Below, one piece after another: positions 1 through 12,100 of a DNA stretch of 64,000 bases (within the stretch, counting starts at the first letter, position 1; each line of letters opens with the position of its first letter). The notes under the pieces were generated by a model. That model worked only from the letters and a program-made list of their open reading frames with translations, made no database searches and had not been told where the DNA came from. Both the position numbers and the translations under genes were made by a program. Origin of the DNA: Monarcha castaneiventris obscurior (taxonomy: Eukaryota; Chordata; Aves; Passeriformes; Monarchidae); contig JAMPIT010000539.1 of assembly GCA_026261815.1 (NCBI GenBank), forward strand, positions 5,844,501 to 5,908,500. The letters run 5' to 3'.

Positions 1-1060
1 GAATTGCAGCCTGTGATCTTCGAGTGAGGAAAAGGGGGGAGGCTGGACAGAAAGGCTGGCCTGTGGCAGGAGAAGCAAACATTCCCTCAGGAGGGAATAC
101 CAGCAGGTACTTGTCAAGCTTGCCTGTGGGAACTGTGATGCTGAAAACACCCAGCATCCTGCACAGAACAGCCAAACCCACGGTCTGAGGCACCAGCATC
201 TGCATTTTACCCTCACAGTTTGTGTGACTTTTAAGCTGAAGTTCCTGAACGGAAAGTCATTGTTAAAGCATTTTCATCCTGGGCCTGTGTCAGCACCTGC
301 TTTGACATGGAAAGTTACAAAGGCTGAAAGGGTCTGCTTAAAAATTTGGTGTCTACCTTTATCTTCATTCTTAGAAAACCCACCTCGAGCTCAAGCCTCA
401 GCAGCTGGTCGATTTTTGTTCTTTCCAAAAAGCATCAGTTTCTCCACCTGAAAGAGTGTGCACAGCCCTTGCTTTGATGCTTATCCCTGGTAAGAAATCA
501 CTTTTATTGAAATCTCTCACTAGGGTACCGACTTGCCTCATCAAATGTTCTTTAGTAGTATTCTTTATGATTTTCATCCCCTGTAATTTATACTGGAGAA
601 CATAATTCAGAGCAAAAATTAATAACAGCAGCCCCTGAAGATAGTGTGGTCAAACTGATCCAGATTTTCATTAATGGCCTTCTTATCTGGCTTACCATTG
701 TGCCTGATTGCCTTCCTGTCATTCTTGTGTGTAGCCCCTGCTGCCTGTCCAGCTGGGGAATTTCATATCTGTTCAGAGTGGCAGAGTTGGAAGGACAATT
801 CTCCTGCTCAAATACAGTAAGAACAAAACAGCAGCAAAACTAAGAACTGGATGTAAAATTTAATCCAGGGTTTTAAGCATGTGTTCTGTCTACAGTTTGG
901 TACAAGTGACAGTTGTTGATTACTTGAACTTTTACCGATGTTGGAGGAATGTGGGAAAAATTAGTGGATTCCTTTCTGAGATGAAACCTGAGTCATTTGT
1001 GGGCACGTTCATATACTTACTGTACTTGCTTTCCATGATCATGCCAGGTAAAAATAGGAA

Positions 1061-1078
1061 TGCATAAATATTTATGCA
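1061..1078. repeat. Perfect 18-bp palindrome, AT-rich
   Basis: TGCATAAATATTTATGCA reads the same on both strands with no spacer. The arms resemble POU-homeodomain half sites (TGCATAAAT type). This is a directly visible symmetry; any role as a binding site for a dimeric POU factor is inference. Confidence 0.6.
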
Positions 1079-4000
1079 GAATATTGCTTAGGGAAGCACA
1101 GGCAGAGCATTACACAAGCATTTGTATCTACTCGAGTTCAAGGCATACTCATCCCATAAAGGGCTGCTGCTCGTGAGCCACAAGAGGAGAATTGGTCTCA
1201 GCACTTCATCAGGTCTCTGTTATCCAGGTGTTTCTTCAGTTCAAAGCCCAGTTATCAGGAGTGATTATACTGTTCCTACAGAATTTATTAGGCATACAGA
1301 GATATTAGTCACACACATAAGATACAGAGCCCTTTATTAAAAGCTGTTAGTGGGCAACTAAATTTTTTGATTTTTTTTTTTTTTTTTAATAGAGGCAAAA
1401 TTGAAATGCATGGTACTTTTAGAAGTTCTGGCTTAGTTGTGATGCAGTCACACCAGCCAGGCCATAATGCAGAATGGCATTTGGGTTAGAGAAGAGCTGG
1501 TACTGCACTAATCGTCCATATAGACTTTTATTGAATAAGCTCCATTTCAGAGTCCATATATATTGACACCAATTATTTCAACTTTAAATGTTCTGTCCAG
1601 AAGATTGCAAATGCTGATGATATTTAACATGACATTTTACAGACAAAAAGCAGCCATACTGGGGAGATGTGATGAGTTAGGAAAATGACACCAGAGTGAC
1701 ACATTTAGTTGAAGGTTAAAAATAAGAGTTACTTTGTAATGCACATGTGCAGAATAACAAAGATGCTTGTTACCTTCTGAGTTACTGGGTTCCTGAATTC
1801 TAGAGATTAAAAACCAAATCCAAGGCATAAAAAAGATGGTTTTGCTGAATTGATTTTTGTTTGAATTACAACATGCCTCTAAGAAAAAAAAAAAAACAAC
1901 TTTATTCTTACTTTGTTCTGAAACCCTTCAGAAATTCAGAAAAGTCTGTCAATAATATGAAATGTGAAAGAAATTACCTCTTTCCCTCTGTCTCTCTATG
2001 TCTCCCTTCCCCTCTCCACCTTAGATGCATGGAAGACACAAGAGTCTGCAATTCTCTCACAGGTATCAAAGGGGAGCTTCCCCATCTGAGACAGGGGAGT
2101 GGTGAGCATGATTCAGCTGGGAAGGAAACATCCTCTGTGCCATCATCAAGTGATAAAAGCTGTGGCTCTGGATTTTACCAGCCTTTGAATCTCCTGCTTT
2201 CCATCCTTCTGAGGGAAAGGCTTGGTATATTTGTGAACCCACAGGCATGTCCTTTTGAGCTATAAAGGCTGCAGAGTTTTGCATGACTTAAATTCACTAC
2301 CACGAATGTCTGGGACTAGAAATAGAACTGATACAAAAAGACCAGCTAGATAATAACTGTGTAGGGCTTCAAACCTCCAGAGTGTAGTTAGAAGCATCTT
2401 ACAATGGACCACAATTTTTTTTTAATCACTTTCACTTTGTCCCTTGTGCAGCCCTACAATTAAAAAGTAGGTTATTATCCCTCTCAAAAACATATCAGGG
2501 GTAACACAAAGAGATAACTCTTATTTGGTAGACTGAATGGACAGAATAGGAAAAAAACAGACACCCATCTCAATGCTGCTCTTCAGGTCTTAATGAATGA
2601 GAATAGAGATTTTGGGGACTTGTCAGCGTTGAGTTCTGAAGGTCAGCATGCAAGCTACTGGGAGATCTTTGCAGAACTGATGGAGTACTGAGGCTAGAAG
2701 AAGTGAAATATGTAAAATCAAACGGCATATAATCTAAAGCCATGCAACAAAAGTGGCTGTTTTGAAGGTCCACCCAGTTGTGTTAGCTCTAGACTGCCTT
2801 CCTTGCTCCTAAACCATTTCAATGCCACTGTGAAGAGCAGCAGAAAGTTCTGACTTGCACTGCAATAAGACTGCAGCAATCAAAGTTGTGTTTTATTAAA
2901 CTAAACCTGGGGATGACTAAAAATAACTATAGCATTTCATTTTGTGGTGTGGAATTCATTGCAGGTATTTGAAAAAAACTGGTCTTGATGACAAATATTA
3001 AGGACAGATTACTAAGAAAGCAGATGTAAATGCTGCTTCATTTCTTTCTTAAGCCTTGGTAGTGAAAAGTCAACAATGAATGCAGTAAGTGCAGTTAAAA
3101 GCATGGGTTTCATACTCATCAAAAGAGTGGAGCCTCCAGAATCGGCATCAAAGCAGTCCCTGCTCAGTGGCTGCCCAATGTCAATGATTCAGCCCTTTGA
3201 ACATAAAACAGGGAGTAAAGGGGACTGTGAACCACCGGCACACAAAGAACACGATAGGCAAAGGCCAGGGTGTCCCTGACCCAGATGAAGAGGTACATCC
3301 ACAGCAAAGTGGCCCATAGCGTTCCCAGCACAGTTCTATATGTTTCATTGATTGGAATAAAAAGACAAAAAAACCTAAGGCTTGTGATCATGAGTTTTAA
3401 AATGTTTCAGACTAGAAGCACTCTTATTTGAAGTGGCACACTGCAGCAACACTTCAATTTCAGGTGATACTTCACCCAGTGTTACTTGGACATTATAAAA
3501 TAATTTTGTTTTTTCAAAACGTTTTTCAGAGATCCAGCTTGAAACTGCAAGTGGATGTTCAGATATTTTTTTCCTCTAGAATGTGGCAGTTATGATGAAT
3601 CAGAGTTTATTCTGTGTTCTGTTGATCACCATAGTAACCTGCGCTCTCCGTATTTAATAGGGAACAAAAAGTTATTTATTTGATAGGGATGGAGTTCTGG
3701 GAAGCAATGGTTTATGACCACTGGCAAAATATTTTAATGGGACGATTTTCCTCTCAAGTTGTTAATGTGTACCAGTAATTTGCTCTTTATCTGTCATGAA
3801 GACCTCACAAGATGAAACTGATTGCAGTTAAAAGGTGTTCATTATAATTATAGCTATTTTCAACTCTTTGCAGTTGTTACATAAAGCTGGACAGTGCCCT
3901 ATTCAGTCCAGATTGTTTACTGGTATGTAAAGCACAGTAAAGGTACCTTGCTTGCTATTGGGCTTCTTTTGTATTCTCAGGAACCAAAGGATTCCTAAAT

Positions 4001-5690
4001 TGAAAAAAAAAAAAGATAACAATTGAATGTTATTTATTGAAATCATATTGTTTCATATCAGAGCAGGTCTATTTTTTTCAAGCCCAAACAGTGAGATTGC
4101 CCATCAGTTTTTAATTGCTCCTTTGGTGGTGGAAATTGATCTTTTTTATGAAATTACTTTCAGTGTGTTAATTGATCTCTTTGCCTGCTTGCTCTTAACA
4201 GGGATCAATCCATTGATCTGCCTCATAAAGTGGCCCCACAAAATGCCGAGGTGGCACAGATGTGGCAATAACTGGTGTCCAGTGTGGGGCAGAGGAAGCT
4301 GAAATGTTCTTTTTACCCAGCCCCTTGTTATGTGGGACTCAGACATCAAACATGCCTTCTTATTGAAACTTTGCTTGAGCAAATTTTGTCCCAGGGGCAA
4401 GCTGTAGAAAACCAGGGTGGCTGCCCATGCAGGTTTTCCCTGTGGAAACACACCACGATGTGAGCTTTATAAAGGAATCCATCAGGAAAAGGTGTGCTCA
4501 TTACATTTCTCATCTCTATCTGAAATGAACACTTCGTTCTGGAACCTCATTATTATATAGCTATAAACCAAATTTTTCCTACCTTTACAATTTACCAGAA
4601 TTACATATTTTTAGGTCATCTCCAGTCCTTCAAGCATTCCCATAGTCTACCTATCTTTTCTTAAGGATTTTATCATTCTGCATTGAACCATATCTTACAA
4701 TGCCTACAATTTTAAAGCTTGAATTTCACCAGCCCTATAGGGATTGTTTTACCCAGAAGACTGAATTTATTTCTTCTAACTCTGGCAGAATTTTGATGTT
4801 AACTCTGAGATACGAATGTATCAAAAAAAAAAGGAAATGCAGCTATTAATCCAGAATTTTCATTTTATTGGAAGCACAGGTTCAGTTCATAATATACTTA
4901 TTTTATACAGTTAAATATGCATTATATCCTGCAGAAGCAGATGCAATCAATTCCGAGCAGCAAGCACAATGCGAATATCGATTGTACAAAACCTCCTTTC
5001 ACACTCATGTTATCAAGGAGCTTTTCAAACCTCTATTCTTAGGAAGGCCATTTGGAGGATTGTGCATATGCATGTGTGAAATGAACTGCTATTATGACTT
5101 CATCTGTGCGTGTGTTGGCACTGCAGACAGTTTTGCTGAAGTAATAATTTGGTCGTATCAAGAGGAGGAAAATCGGATCACAGAAGCACTATTCAGATGG
5201 AATTGCTGAGTAAGAGCATTGTGGTTTTTTCTCTCTTGTAAAGAGATTAAATACCATACCTGGATAATACTTCATAAATACCACACACAGAGTACTTAAG
5301 GGACAGATAAGGCAAGGCTGGTAGCACAAGCAAAAATCAGAGGAAATGTTACCTGCAATAGATGCATTTTTCTACCGTAAGGAGCTCACTGGGAATGAAG
5401 AGGTTTTGCCCTAAAAAACAGTTAAGTAAAATTTTAGCAATGCTTCTTAATTCCAAAACCTGCAGAATGCAGGGGGCCTGGGCATGGTGTGCTTGATGGT
5501 TTAAAATTGGAGACCAGGTTCAGATTTTTCAGTGGCTTTATAGCAAACTAATACTGCATCAACTCCACTCTAAATGTTCAAAGACATATAAGTCTCATTT
5601 TCAGATTTATTTAGGGCAAGTTCAAATAGGCAGATGCACAAAGAGACAGGCTGTCACTGGGTACACTCTGAGATGGCCAACCCAAACTAG

Positions 5691-5745
5691 TTCTGAACAA
5701 TAGTTCAGAATAATTGTTCAAGATTACAAGTAGTTCAAGAACAAT
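5691..5745. repeat. Cluster of two short inverted repeats
   Basis: TTCTGAAC at 5691-5698 pairs with GTTCAGAA at 5703-5710 across a 4-base spacer. Immediately beyond it, ATTGTTC at 5713-5719 pairs with GAACAAT at 5739-5745. GAAC/GTTC half sites recur throughout. The arms are seen directly; a function, such as nuclear-receptor half sites, is only a guess. It sits about 180 bases from a CR1 insertion. Confidence 0.5.
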
Positions 5746-5921
5746 ATAATTCTTCTTAAAATATTAAGCCCAGCTGAGCTTACCTAACAGTCAGGACCAG
5801 TCCAAACACATTAGCTAAGCACACAAGCACAAGATTGTTGCCTAACTTAAAGCACAGACAAGTAAAATTTGAATTGTTCTGGCAGCTCAAACTGCAAAAC
5901 AGAATCTACTACAAAATCTAC

Positions 5922-6100
5922 ATAATCATAGAATCACAGAATGAACTAGGTTGGAAAAGAGCTTTGAGATCATCAAGTCCAACCTATGACCTAACACCTC
6001 CTCATCAACTAAACCATGGCACTGAGTGCCACATCCAGTCTTTTTTAAACATCCAGGGATGGTGACTCCACCACCTCCCTGGGCAGACACCTTTCACAAA
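5922..6100 (-). mobile_element. CR1 LINE, 3' end fragment
   Basis: Read on the minus strand, this is the 3' tail of a chicken-repeat-1 retrotransposon. The left edge carries the terminal octamer-type repeats of CR1 (an AATCATAGAATCACAGAAT-like motif near 5924-5942). It is followed by the conserved stretch around TTGGAAAAGAGCTTTGAGAT (5952-5971) and the GGTGACTCCACCACCTCCCT block at 6061-6080. CR1 copies are usually truncated at their 5' end, and this one keeps only about 180 bases with no coding part. Its similarity to the avian consensus is fairly high, so it is not among the oldest copies. The right border is approximate. Confidence 0.9.
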
Positions 6101-9100
6101 GCTGGGATGCATATAAAAGATGTAGTATTGGACACATTGGATACAATCAGAAGATCTTGGATGGGAAACTGCATAAATTCAAAGCATTAGATCATTAAAG
6201 CCCACTGTTTATGCTCTCAGGTTCTGATGATCAATGTGTGTTTGTGTCCTTTTTCCAGAACATAAAACAGTTATTTCTGAGGTAATGGTGAGCAGCTTGC
6301 AGAGAACTCACATATAGGAGTTGCACATAAATTATGCATCAAAGAAATTACAGAGATATTTCATTTCCTTTGCAGATGTCATCACTAGAGAGCACTGGTG
6401 ACATATCTCACACACAATCCACCTTTTGTTAATTTACGCAGGGCCACAGTACACAGGTCACACATACCAAAAAGAAGGCTTTAGCTCAAGAAAAGAAATA
6501 CAACTGTAAAATGGATTTGCTTGCACAAAGTCATAGAAGTGATCAAATAAAGCAGGAAGGCAATATTGATTTTGATATAGGCACCCCTAAAAGTACAGGC
6601 TTTGCAGAGTCAATACACTCTTGATTTAGGTTCTAACCCAACCCCAAAGTCTCAGACTCGGCTCCATCCACTTATTGATTTGTCTGGCATGCCGGGTTGT
6701 TGTTTTTTTTTTTTCCAGAAATGCTTTTCTGCTCTCAAATTTTAGCTAGTTCTCCCAAAAGAATGTCTAATACAGTCACAAAGAGCAATTCTGTTCCTTA
6801 CAACTGAGCTATTGACTATCTTAATAAAAAGGAAAGACAGAAATCATGTCAGCTTAGCTTCTCACAGGACCTCACAGTGCTCCTTCATTCAAAAACACTT
6901 ATGTAATCAACAAGCAATGGGTAATGAGTTGCAAAATAGCAGCAGCTCTTAATTTTTTATCAGGTATGGTAAAACCTTTATAAAGCTGTGCAATTCTTGA
7001 GAAATAAAACACCTTATAACTACCACCAATGCATCAGTTCTTTGGTATTTTGCTACAATGCCTCTTCTATTTTATTTTTTTTCTCTTCTGCTACCTGACA
7101 TCTAAAAGCCTATAATTTTATACATAAAGGCCACATGTAGGGGAAAAAAATTCACAGAAAGAGAGCTGCAAGACATTATTTTTGCCATTTGTAGATAGTA
7201 GCTCCACCTGATGTGCATCCTCAACACCTTTGTCTTTATATGGGGAGGAAGGGGCTTAGATGAAGGAGCAGAAAGAGACAACACGGCTTCTTTAACAAGC
7301 CTTAACAAATTTGTTTTTATTAAATTTCTACAGTAAAATTGAAAACCTTTAGGTAGGGGCAAAAAAGCCCTGGTGATGAATCATCAAGGAAACCAATAGA
7401 GGAAATAAAGTCATGCTTCGAAGAGATTAAACAAGTCATAAAGTTTTTAATAAAAGTAGGAGGCAGGAAATAGAAGGAGACATAAGTGATTGATTGAGGT
7501 GCAAATGTATGTGTGGGTAGGAGGAAAGGAAAGGGTAAATTTGTCTGGGGAGTAAATCCATTTAAGTCATTATAGTTCACTATGGCCATGATCCAGAAAA
7601 ACGCTTGAGCATATGCTTGGTTTCAACGTGACTCACTCTCTCAAAAGCTGAGCTTTGCTGACTTGTTCAGACTCAGGTTTGAATGATTTCATCAGTATCC
7701 TCTCTTAAATTATACCACCCCACTTTAAAACCTATAAGACAACAAGCTGAAAGAAGGAATGGCTTTGGATTGGTTATCTACTTAAAGAATCCATTCTGGA
7801 CACGGAAAACTGCACACTCTGCTTTTCATTATGGAATAAGCTTAGAAATGGAAACCTATTTTTTGCAAACACAGAGGCTGAAGAAGAGGAATGTCAATGG
7901 CAGCCAGAGGGGATGGGACATCAGGGCTTTGCAAGCTTTTATTTGCTGGAAAAACACACTGAAATTTTGTGAGAGATGGCACATGGTAACCAGATTTAAC
8001 TGGGCCAAAATTACTATGCCTTTAGTACTTATTTGTGTGGTCCCATCAGTGGTGCTTGTTCTTGCAGGCTGCAGGGTCCCCGTGGAGAAGGAGCAGCTCA
8101 GGACCACCAGCTGTGCCACAGGAGTGCCTGAGGACAGGGCAGAGCAGCTCCTCCTCTCCCCCTGGGATGGGGCTCTCCAAAGTGCCTCTCTGGAGATACT
8201 TTGTGTTGCAGTCATTAACTGCTGATAACAAGAAATGAATCCTTTGATTGTTCTTTGTACCCCAAGTTTTGGTGGGATTTCTGGCCAGGGCAGAAGAATT
8301 ATTTTGGAAGAAGTCTGACTAAATCTGTGGTTCTGAATCATTAATTTGAGCTGATTATCTTGTGAAAAGACCCCACTTTTAAATCTCACATATTTTTAAC
8401 CCATCTTCTTATCCTTAAGAGTCCATTCTTCCTCTCTAAGCTCTAATCTTAACATTTACTAGGGCAGAAAGAAATACCATTCGGGCTTTTCAGAAATGAA
8501 CAAAGTGGAAAAGATTAGATACATAATACAAGCCAGCATCACCAGGTACCATATTTATTTTTTTTAACTCTATTTGCTGGGAAATGGGAATAGAGGGATC
8601 ACAGCTTTCATTGAACAATAAAGTTAATTTCTAGTTCTGAAGGTTTCACAGAAAAGCATTAAAACATAATTCTTGCAATGTCACCACAAATATCACTTCT
8701 TGAATTTTCCCCATTTTTGAGCAATGTCTCTCAGGATGTAACAATTCACTTATATAAGCAATTTGCAGGATAAAGGGACCTGTTCATCTAATGTCACAGA
8801 GTTCTTCCTCCTCTAGGAAGCTGTGCTGATGCACAAGAGCAAACATCTATATATTAATACAACCAGTATGTTCACTAGATATTTTTTCAATTTCTGCATT
8901 TTATTAATAAGCTACTAGTTAAAAGGTTTCTTTGAAACAATTCAGAAGTTGAAATTAAAAACTGTGTGTCTTTTTCAGCATTTTTATGTTTCATTTATTG
9001 TTAAACTCTCAGTCAGCAAGATGAGGTGGCTGATAATTATTCAGGGTTGCCAATTAACCTACTTAGCAGGTCACACAGGTAACTGGCATAGATTGTGTCA

Positions 9101-12100
9101 AACCTCATTACTGGGATAATAATTTAATCACCCAGTGCATTGACTGAAGGCCAGAGAATCTGGAGAATAAATTAAACAGGAAAATAAAATTAGTAGCTAG
9201 ACAGACATTGTATTTAAATACACAAAAACATTAAAATTATAAAGCATACTACTCACTGGTAGAAATCCAGTAAAGTTTGGGATGGGGGCTATGGGTATTG
9301 AGAGTGGGGGTTTTCAAACACAATATCCATCCTGAGTATAAAAAAGTGTTACAGGTCACCTTGCTTCTATGAATGGAAGTTTAACCCATGAAGAGTCTGT
9401 GAGCATGTGGGTTATTCTCTAGCATTTAAATAGCCACACAATGCAATTGTCTTAAATGCAGTGTTACAGCCCAGACCTGCCCAGGCACATCTGCTCTGGG
9501 AGCTCTGGCTAACAATCCTGGCCTCTCCCTTCCTACACATCACAGCCTCCTTCAGTTCTTTGTGCCTGGCTTCAGAGCGATGACAAAGGAATGTCAAGTA
9601 AGAAGGTCACATAATGGATAAAATAATATTGCAGGATCTGTCAAGAAGGACAGGAGAGATGAAAAAATTACAATAAGTGCAATTGTCAAAGTCATGGAGT
9701 CTGTGAAAAAGCTTCCTCTGTACAATAATGCTCTGCATTTACAAGGTGACTGAGTATCTAAGAGGTAGAAATAGAAGAGTCTGTCTGGAAGTGGAAAAAC
9801 ATTTTCTGTGCAGATGGAGAAAGAACTACTGGAAGGAACAATAACATCTTTAAAAGTGGGTTTGATACATATAGGTTACATATGAGTTTGAAGCTTGTAT
9901 CTGCTTCAAAGAGAGGCACAAACTTTTCTAGAAATTATGAAAGTTTTAATATTCAAAACATAGACTGAAAAAAACCCAACACTGTTAATGCCAAGACTTA
10001 GTCTTGAATGTGTGAGGTGCCCCACAGCACAGACAAAAGTACATGCAAGACTCCAGAAAGGATGAGAATATGGTGAACTTGCCCTTGTCTTCACGGTCTG
10101 TTTCAATGGTTTACTGTCTGCAAGAGCAAGAGGGCTGTAAAAGAAGCCATCACTCCTCCGAGCAGTGGATCATTCAGTTTAAACATATCTCATAGATGTT
10201 ACAGCCAAGAATTACAGCACACTGAGCACTGCTCCAGGACTTGTAATTTATTCACTCAGTAGGGAAAAAAGTGACTTCCACAGCAGCACTTGATAGGCCT
10301 GTAAAATAAAAAGCAACCAGCACAAAAAAATAGCCAGTGGGCCAGATATGAGTGTTGGTTTGGCCAGGAATGAAAATTTGGTTTGGCTTGGTTTTTATAA
10401 CAATGAGCAAAACCACATGCTTAAGTTACTGGATGTGATCAGACCACTCATTTATGCTGTCAAATATATTATTTTGAATCATAAATTGTCTTGTTACTGA
10501 AAGAATATACACTATAGGAGAAAGGCTGAGCCTATCTATTCCAGTTCTGGAATTACAGAAACAACGTGCAGCTCTTAAATGTCTATTTTACTTGTTCCCA
10601 CAAAATGTAAATGCTATAGTAGTCAACTTCTTAGACCTTCTTTTTTGTTTTTTGAAATGACTAAAGCAGGGTAGCACTATTTGTGATTGCTACCCACTAA
10701 TTCAGGAGTGCCAGATAACAGCAACTGGACTCAGAGGAAAAATCACTTTCACCTAATTAATAGAAAACTTAACATTGATGAGTTAAACTTTCTCATTAAA
10801 ACTTTCCCTGTTAAAAAGCAACAAGCTTAAAGATAATGCATTTATTTAATTAATTATTTTAACATAAAGCAAGAGCTCAAAAGTCCCAGATCAATTCAGT
10901 GAAAGGGCCTCTCAGGAGCTGTCAGCAGTTACAGAAGACCCACAGCTACCAGTCTGCTTTTCTGGTTCTTGTGAATATTTCCAGTGTTTTCAGCCCATTG
11001 CTATTTTTTATATATTAGGTACGAAAGTAATAAATGGCTAATGAAATTACACAGGCTACAGTCACAGCAAAGAGTGACAGTAGGTTAAGAAACTCCATTA
11101 GAATACTGAATATTTCACTACCTAGCTATCTAGCAAAATCAGATTTTATAAATGCTTTGATAAGGCAAAAGCATTATTGACTCATTTCCATGATGGTCTA
11201 GAGAGCCTTCATTTCAGAGGCCAGCTAAGGGCACTAATAGAGCCTCGGCAGCAGGATTCCCCTTTTGGGAAGGCAGGATATATCCTAAGCAGGGTTTCAA
11301 GCCCAAGGGAGAGCACCAGTGTAGGTCTAGAGGTGCCTGCTCTGCTGTAGCTGTGAGGGACCACTGCAAGGACTAAACACACACTAACTGCATCTTCTTC
11401 AAAGTTGGATTTTTCTGCAGGAGAGCCACTCTGAGTGATCTCTGGGGAAAGGATCAATTAGAGACTTTTGGCCTCCCCTTCATTTATTACATTTTCCATT
11501 AAAATAATGTTTCCCATTGTTCTCTCATTTATAATTCACAGCCTGTAATTGTCATGGACAGTAACCCCATTAGACTGTTGTCTTAGCACCATGCTACAAC
11601 ATCTTATTTTAAAACAGTGCTTTGCAGGGACACCATTATTCTTCAGTTGCAACAACCACCTGTGTATTTGTTAACTACAAATATAATGAGAAGTACTAGC
11701 ACATATTAAAGTACCATAATACAGTGTGAGAGCATTTTGGATGGATCTGGACTGGTTAAAATGCAACTCAACACTTCCTCCCAGTAGTGTGCAGGCTTGA
11801 ATATTCCTGCTCAGTGCTACCCTCCTTCATTTCTCTCCTCATTCAGACTGACCCTGACTTTCATTCACCTCTAGAGATGACACTAATTTCTGGATGCCTG
11901 CAGAAATTGAGCCATATACTCACCCTGGACACTTTGGGGCACAGAACGGCTTCTTCTCCCTCTGGTGAAAATTATGACGGCTCACAGTCATTAATTTCCA
12001 CTGCAAGGAAAAAGGCAGGCTTTAATCAGAAGAGGAGGAGACAAGGGAAGAAGAAGGCAGCTTCTGGGCCTCCCCAGGGTTAGAGCAACACCTTCCCAAG

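Larger units (their letters stand above)
1..5921. other. Intergenic desert, left end
   Basis: No coding region with recognisable protein similarity is seen here on either strand. The open frames are short, lack known domains and often overlap on opposite strands, as expected by chance. The stretch is AT-rich with short poly-T and poly-A runs (about 1366-1388 and 4008-4016). It holds an 18-base perfect palindrome at 1061-1078 and a cluster of short inverted repeats at 5691-5745, listed separately. It lies 26-31 kb upstream of SLITRK2 and could hold distant regulatory elements, but nothing in the sequence proves this. Confidence 0.7.

Noticed and set aside
7683..8389. Two overlapping open frames of about 180 codons on opposite strands
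   Set aside because: Neither has a domain, signal or composition typical of protein; overlap on both strands points to chance lack of stops.
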